Below, piece by piece: positions 6,034 to 9,225 of a stretch of 9,225 bases of DNA (its first letter is position 1; each line of letters starts with the position of its first letter). The position numbers and the translations under genes are program-made. The stretch covers positions 1 through 9,225 of the forward strand of contig CAIKYN010000205.1 of the NCBI GenBank assembly GCA_903831635.1, read 5' to 3'. The notes under the pieces are model-generated. The model had not been told where the DNA came from, made no database searches, and worked only from the letters and a program-made list of their open reading frames with translations. This stretch comes from an uncultured Spartobacteria bacterium (GTDB taxonomy: Bacteria; Verrucomicrobiota; Verrucomicrobiia; Chthoniobacterales; UBA6821).

Positions 6034-6158
6034 CTCAGGCATTTTCCTGTTTTCCTGAGTTGATGCCACTTCCTCCCGGAAGCAGTGGCACCCCTGCGGG
6101 GCTGACTTCGTCAGTCTTCCGTGCGACTTCCCAGTCGCTTGGTTCCAGATTAAAATCT
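6034..6158. repeat. Array of consecutive hairpins between antitoxin and transporter
   Basis: Six inverted repeats lie nearly end to end. (1) ctcagg 6034-6039 with cctgag 6054-6059. (2) tgccact 6064-6070 with agtggca 6084-6090, with a small inner tcc/gga stem. (3) cccc 6091-6094 with gggg 6098-6101. (4) ctgac 6102-6106 with gtcag 6110-6114. (5) gcgact 6123-6128 with agtcgc 6133-6138. (6) agat 6147-6150 with atct 6155-6158, weak. Hairpins 2, 3 and 4 abut with no unpaired base. Only one terminator would be needed here and no T-run follows a stem. A REP-like intergenic repeat or a structured RNA fits better; which strand matters is not clear. Confidence 0.55.
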
Positions 6159-6194
6159 TCGATTCATGGGTGAGGTCAAGTAATCCTTCCCTCC

Positions 6195-7097
6195 ATGTTC
6201 GCTGCCATCCTGACCACGTTCTGTTTTGCCGCATCGGCGATTCTGGCTCGGCGATCGGCGGGAATGCTGGGTTCGCAGTCTGCCAATCTGGCACGTCAGG
6301 CCGTGGCGCTCCTCATCCTGGGACTCTGGGCGCATTGCTTCGGACAGGGGATGAGGGGACCCGGTCTTCCGCTCTTTATCCTCAGTGGTGTCCTTGGATT
6401 CGGTCTGGGGGATATTACGTTGTTCGAGGCGCTTCCGAGGCTGGGAGCTGGCCTGACGGTGCTGATCGTTCAGTGTCTGGCCGTTCCCATAGGGGCTATT
6501 ACCGAATGGCTCTGGCTCGGTACACGCATTACTCCAACTCAAATGGTGAGCGCGGTGGTGATCCTAGCGGGTGTGGTGCTGGCCATTGCTCCTGAGCGAG
6601 AGAGTGAGATTCCAAAGGGGTATCGCATGACAGGTGTCGTCTTTGCGATCATAGGGGCCTGCGGTCAGGCGTGGGGTGCTGTCGTGAGCCGACAAGGGTT
6701 CCAGCTCGATCACAAGATTGGGCTCCAGTTGGATGGTCCTTCCTCGGCGTATCAGCGTTTGCTGGGAGGTATCTCATGCGTGGCGTTGGTGGCTGGGGTT
6801 ACGGGTGTATTAACGCATTGGCGCCAGACCCAAAAACCTCACGATCGTCCTTGGCGGCTTGCGATGCCTTGGATCCTTGGTAATGCGGTGGCTGGCCCAG
6901 TGCTTGGTGTGGCCTGCTACCAGTGGGGGCTGCGCGACTCGCCCAGCGCGATCGTGCTCTCCATTGTCTCCACCACGCCGCTAGCAGTCATGATGCTGTC
7001 GTTTGTGTATGAGAAAGCACGCCCCACTCCCCGTGCCCTGATCGGTTCACTGCTTGCAGTCCTCGGCGTGGTGGCACTGGTCTGCGGTCGCAGTTAG
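6195..7097 (+). CDS. EamA/DMT-superfamily transporter
   Basis: A 300-aa inner-membrane protein with the two-fold repeat of the drug/metabolite transporter superfamily, about ten membrane helices expected. The first EamA half covers about residues 1-132 (helices around 2-18, 35-50, 58-80, 84-102 and 115-132; motif GLGDITLFEALPRLGAG at 70-86). The second covers about 145-297 (helices from GVVFAIIGACGQAWGAVVSR; motif YQWGLRDSPSAIVLSIVSTT at 242-261; last helix GSLLAVLGVVAL). A soluble loop of about 40 residues (164-190 and 207-222) separates parts of the second half. The substrate cannot be read from sequence; relatives export amino acids, nucleosides or drugs. The start at 6195 directly precedes the first helix, but no clear Shine-Dalgarno is seen. 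It stands alone between a hairpin array and another hairpin, so it is probably its own transcription unit. Confidence 0.9.
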   Translation: MFAAILTTFCFAASAILARRSAGMLGSQSANLARQAVALLILGLWAHCFGQGMRGPGLPLFILSGVLGFGLGDITLFEALPRLGAGLTVLIVQCLAVPIGAITEWLWLGTRITPTQMVSAVVILAGVVLAIAPERESEIPKGYRMTGVVFAIIGACGQAWGAVVSRQGFQLDHKIGLQLDGPSSAYQRLLGGISCVALVAGVTGVLTHWRQTQKPHDRPWRLAMPWILGNAVAGPVLGVACYQWGLRDSPSAIVLSIVSTTPLAVMMLSFVYEKARPTPRALIGSLLAVLGVVALVCGRS

Positions 7098-7115
7098 AGT
7101 CTGTGAGGAAAGAGG

Positions 7116-7148
7116 TTTGCCACAAGAGGCACAAAAAAGCACAAAAAG
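7116..7148. repeat. CACAAA-rich element resembling a dispersed intergenic repeat
   Basis: Downstream of the transporter lies tttgccacaagaggcac followed by two tandem copies of gcacaaaaa (from 7129 and 7139). From memory it resembles the accacagaggcacagag family of intergenic repeats found in many environmental bacterial genomes, but I cannot verify that here. Only one copy is present in the window. Confidence 0.35.
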
Positions 7149-7168
7149 TAGAAGCAGATGCCAAGCCT

Positions 7169-7187
7169 AACTCATCACTGATGAGTT
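7169..7187. terminator. Hairpin after the transporter gene, possible terminator
   Basis: aactcatc (7169-7176) pairs perfectly with gatgagtt (7180-7187) across a 3-nt loop. It lies about 70 nt after the transporter stop. No T-run follows, so it may be a Rho-related or 3'-protecting hairpin rather than an intrinsic terminator. Confidence 0.4.
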
Positions 7188-7273
7188 GCGCTCCCGGAGA
7201 ATTACAATTCGTATGTTTTGAACTGATAGGACTCTTGCTTGATTTATGCGCAATCTGATGTAAAAAAGTTTTT

Positions 7274-7537
7274 ATGCGAACCACCCTTGATCTCCCTGAT
7301 CCCACCTTCCGAAAACTGAAGGCTGAAGCTTCTCTGCGCGGACTGAAGCTCAAGGAGATCTTGTGTCAGTTGATTGAGGCGGGGCTGGCTACACGGGTTC
7401 AAGACTCTTCCGAAGCAATCCCTCGCAGAAGTACGCTTCCTCTGATTCGAAAGCCCACGGGCAAAAAACATCCTGCCCTTTCGAGCGATCGTCTCGACGA
7501 GTTACTGGCCAAGGAGGAGGGGAATGTCGGCCGTTGA
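7274..7537 (+). CDS. vapB: VapB-type antitoxin (ribbon-helix-helix)
   Basis: An 87-aa antitoxin partner of the PIN toxin encoded immediately downstream. Residues 1-7 (MRTTLDL) are the RHH strand, 9-23 the first helix and 24-40 (GLKLKEILCQLIEAGLA) the second, forming the dimeric DNA-binding domain that usually represses the operon. The tail, residues 42-87, is basic then acidic (LSSDRLDELLAKEEGN) and is expected to wrap the toxin active site. The ATG at 7274 starts right at the RHH strand, so an earlier start is unlikely. There is no Shine-Dalgarno: the bases before the ATG are aaaaaagttttt (7262-7273), an A-T palindrome that could affect initiation. It overlaps the toxin gene by 14 nt. Confidence 0.85.
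   Translation: MRTTLDLPDPTFRKLKAEASLRGLKLKEILCQLIEAGLATRVQDSSEAIPRRSTLPLIRKPTGKKHPALSSDRLDELLAKEEGNVGR
7513..7522 (+). promoter_or_regulatory. Strong ribosome site of the toxin gene, inside the antitoxin gene
   Basis: The purine run GGAGGAGGGG ends one base before the ATG at 7524, with GGAGG at 7513-7517 spaced 6 nt from it. It supports the start that gives the 14-nt overlap. The toxin gene has a strong site whereas its antitoxin gene has none, so toxin output probably depends on coupled translation or antitoxin instability. Confidence 0.7.
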
Positions 7538-7967
7538 CCTGCCGGACATCAATGTCTGGTTGGCACTTACCGATCCTGACCACGAACATCACGATAGAGC
7601 CAAGCGTTACTGGGTAACAGAGTCCGCGCCCCGGCTAGCCTTCACTAGGGTTTCGATGCTGGGACTGATACGGTTGCTAGGCAATCGCCATGTCATGAAG
7701 GGAGATCCCTTCACAGCAGAGGAGGCTTGGAGCGCCTATCAAGCCTTTCGCGATCTTCCTGAGGTTATCTTCGTTGCCGAGCCCGACTCCGCGGAGTCGA
7801 GGATGAAGCAATGGTCTGAAGATGCCACCTTCCCACCCTCTCATCTCACGGATGCATGGCTTGCCTCCGTGGCATTCACCACGCGCTCACGGTTGGTTTC
7901 CTTTGATGCTGATTATCGCCGATTTCAGGGGCTTTCGTTTCTACAACTGACCGTGAGTAAGACTTGA
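7524..7967 (+). CDS. vapC: VapC-type PIN-domain toxin ribonuclease
   Basis: A 147-aa PIN-domain protein of the VapC family, usually Mg2+-dependent ribonucleases that cleave tRNA or rRNA and are held inactive by VapB. The first catalytic Asp is D8 in LPDINVWLAL; the H19/H22/H23 region followed by A-x-x-YW is typical of the subfamily with D.NVWLAL...H..A...W. Downstream are GLIRLL at 47-52, the acidic TDAWLAS at 109-115 (D110) and VSFDADYRRF at 125-134 (D128 and D130), which supply the other metal ligands. The Glu of the active site is less certain; E66 or E67 are candidates. The length is normal and no damage is visible, so it is probably active. It overlaps vapB by 14 nt, and its stop is 27 nt before the selO ATG, so selO may be cotranscribed. 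Confidence 0.9.
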   Translation: MSAVDLPDINVWLALTDPDHEHHDRAKRYWVTESAPRLAFTRVSMLGLIRLLGNRHVMKGDPFTAEEAWSAYQAFRDLPEVIFVAEPDSAESRMKQWSEDATFPPSHLTDAWLASVAFTTRSRLVSFDADYRRFQGLSFLQLTVSKT

Positions 7968-7994
7968 GGGTAGGACCTTGTGACCGTCAGCTCC

Positions 7995-9225
7995 ATGAGT
8001 TCAAATGCAGATAAGATGGCCAAGGCTGGCTGGCAGTTTGATAACTCCTACGCCCGATTACCGGAGGTGCTCTACAGCCGTGTCCATCCGGTATCGGTGG
8101 CCGATCCGAATCTGGTCATCCTGAATGAGAAGCTGGCTGCGGATTTCGGTCTTGATACTGATGCCCTAAGGGAAGCGGGTGGGGAGATTTTTTCGGGGAA
8201 TCGTCTTCCGGAGGGAGCCGATCCGATCGCCCAAGCGTATGCGGGTCATCAGTTCGGGCATTTCACCAATCTCGGGGATGGTCGGGCGGTTCTTCTCGGG
8301 GAACATCTCGCGCCGCAGGGCCTGCGTTTCGACATACAGCTCAAGGGTTCTGGGCCGACCCCGTATTCCCGTCGTGGTGACGGACGGGCTGCCCTAGGGC
8401 CGATGCTCCGCGAATACATCATCAGCGAGGCGATGCATGCTCTCGGTATCCCGACGACACGCAGTCTGGCGGTGGCCACAACAGGGGAGCAGATCTATCG
8501 CGAGGATATGCTCCCTGGAGCCATCCTCACTCGAGTGGCTGCCAGTCACATCCGCGTCGGGACATTCGAATATGCCCATGCCCTGGGCGATTGCGCCGCT
8601 CTCGATGCACTGACCAGCTACACGCTGGGGCGGCACTATCCGGATCTTCTCGGAGCCGAAAACAAGGCGTTGGCCCTGCTCGGGGCAGTGATCGAACGAC
8701 AGGCCGAGCTGATAGCCGGTTGGATGTGCGTGGGGTTTGTCCATGGCGTGATGAATACCGACAACATGGCCTTGAGCGGGGAAACCATCGACTACGGTCC
8801 CTGCGCCTTCCTCGATACTTACCATCCATCGACCGTTTTCAGTTCAATCGATCGTAATGGCCGCTACGCCTATGGCAATCAGCCCGATATCGCGCATTGG
8901 AATCTTGCTCGATTGGCCGAGGCATTGCTCCCCATGATTAATCCTGACCAGGAAAAAGCCGTGTCTGCTGCCGAGGAAGCGTTGGGCAAGTATCCGAAGC
9001 TATTCCATACGCATCATGAGGCCGGGTTGCGTGCAAAGCTCGGCCTGATCACGGAAGAGGCGGTGGATTCGGAACTAACCAAGGGACTCCTGGATTGGAT
9101 GCAGGGCGCCAAGGCGGACTTCACCTCGACGTTTGCTGCGCTCACCAAGTCCATTGAGACAGAACTATTCGATGGTGCCCTTTCCCAGAGGGGCGAAGCC
9201 TTCCATGCATGGCATGACCGATGGA
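7995..9225 (+). CDS. selO: Protein adenylyltransferase SelO (YdiU family), 3' end outside window
   Basis: The frame stays open to the last base: 410 residues of a family usually about 480-500 aa long. SelO has a protein-kinase-like fold that binds ATP flipped and transfers AMP to Ser, Thr or Tyr of target proteins, linked to oxidative-stress control. Visible signatures: NSYARLPEVLYSRVHP near the start; AYAGHQFGHF; QLKGSGPTPYSRRGDGRA with the ATP-binding Lys at K117; REYIISEAMHALGIPTTRSL with E145; HGVMNTDN at 250-257 with catalytic D256; and DYGP at 266-269 with metal-binding D266. The D256-D266 spacing matches the family. Everything needed for catalysis that falls inside the window is present. 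The C-terminal Cys or selenocysteine region is not visible. The ATG at 7995 begins 27 nt after vapC; a GTG at 7980 preceded by agggtagga is an alternative start, and an in-frame ATG at 8016 is less likely. Confidence 0.95.
   Translation, partial: MSSNADKMAKAGWQFDNSYARLPEVLYSRVHPVSVADPNLVILNEKLAADFGLDTDALREAGGEIFSGNRLPEGADPIAQAYAGHQFGHFTNLGDGRAVLLGEHLAPQGLRFDIQLKGSGPTPYSRRGDGRAALGPMLREYIISEAMHALGIPTTRSLAVATTGEQIYREDMLPGAILTRVAASHIRVGTFEYAHALGDCAALDALTSYTLGRHYPDLLGAENKALALLGAVIERQAELIAGWMCVGFVHGVMNTDNMALSGETIDYGPCAFLDTYHPSTVFSSIDRNGRYAYGNQPDIAHWNLARLAEALLPMINPDQEKAVSAAEEALGKYPKLFHTHHEAGLRAKLGLITEEAVDSELTKGLLDWMQGAKADFTSTFAALTKSIETELFDGALSQRGEAFHAWHDRW

Noticed and set aside
7235..7263. TTGCTT with a loosely spaced ATGTAA as a vapBC promoter.
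   Set aside because: The -10 match is poor and no extra support exists, so I do not call it.
8394..8825. Minus-strand open frame of 143 codons, and other frames at 8527-8857.
   Set aside because: They lie within selO, whose frame carries the family motifs throughout; selO has no stop in the window, so it is easily overlooked in favour of these shadows.

Overview
The window looks like chromosomal DNA of a Gram-negative bacterium. A Verrucomicrobiota-like host is my best guess. It rests on the subtype of the succinate dehydrogenase subunits, the long secreted LamG/Ig-repeat protein and the scarcity of clear Shine-Dalgarno sites; no rRNA or other marker is present to settle it. Most genes are moderately GC-rich, apart from two strikingly AT-rich blocks inside one gene.

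Layout. (1) 1-1664: the 3' end of sdhA and all of sdhB, the soluble half of succinate dehydrogenase (complex II), separated by 29 nt. (2) 1665-2019: a gene-free stretch where sdhB converges on a minus-strand gene. It holds a diverged tandem repeat of 104-nt period whose hairpin is kept by paired base changes. (3) 2020-5608: a minus-strand ribbon-helix-helix (RHH) protein, a perfect 8-bp inverted repeat, a probable plus-strand RHH protein, and, overlapping its stop codon, a 974-aa secreted protein (LamG, Ig, LamG, five tandem Ig-like repeats). (4) 5670-6194: a terminator, an orphan CopG-type antitoxin with a strong ribosome site, and an unusual run of five to six consecutive hairpins. (5) 6195-7097: a two-repeat EamA/DMT transporter. 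(6) 7274-9225: a VapBC-type toxin-antitoxin pair overlapping by 14 nt, followed closely by selO (protein adenylyltransferase), which runs off the window end.

The two ends are housekeeping functions (TCA cycle and respiration; redox-linked AMPylation). The middle is accessory: four different small RHH proteins lie within about 5.5 kb, only one with a recognisable toxin partner, around a mosaic surface or secreted protein. The best candidates for something undescribed are the RHH / inverted repeat / secreted-protein arrangement at 2020-5608 and the two structured intergenic regions (1698-1871 and 6034-6158).
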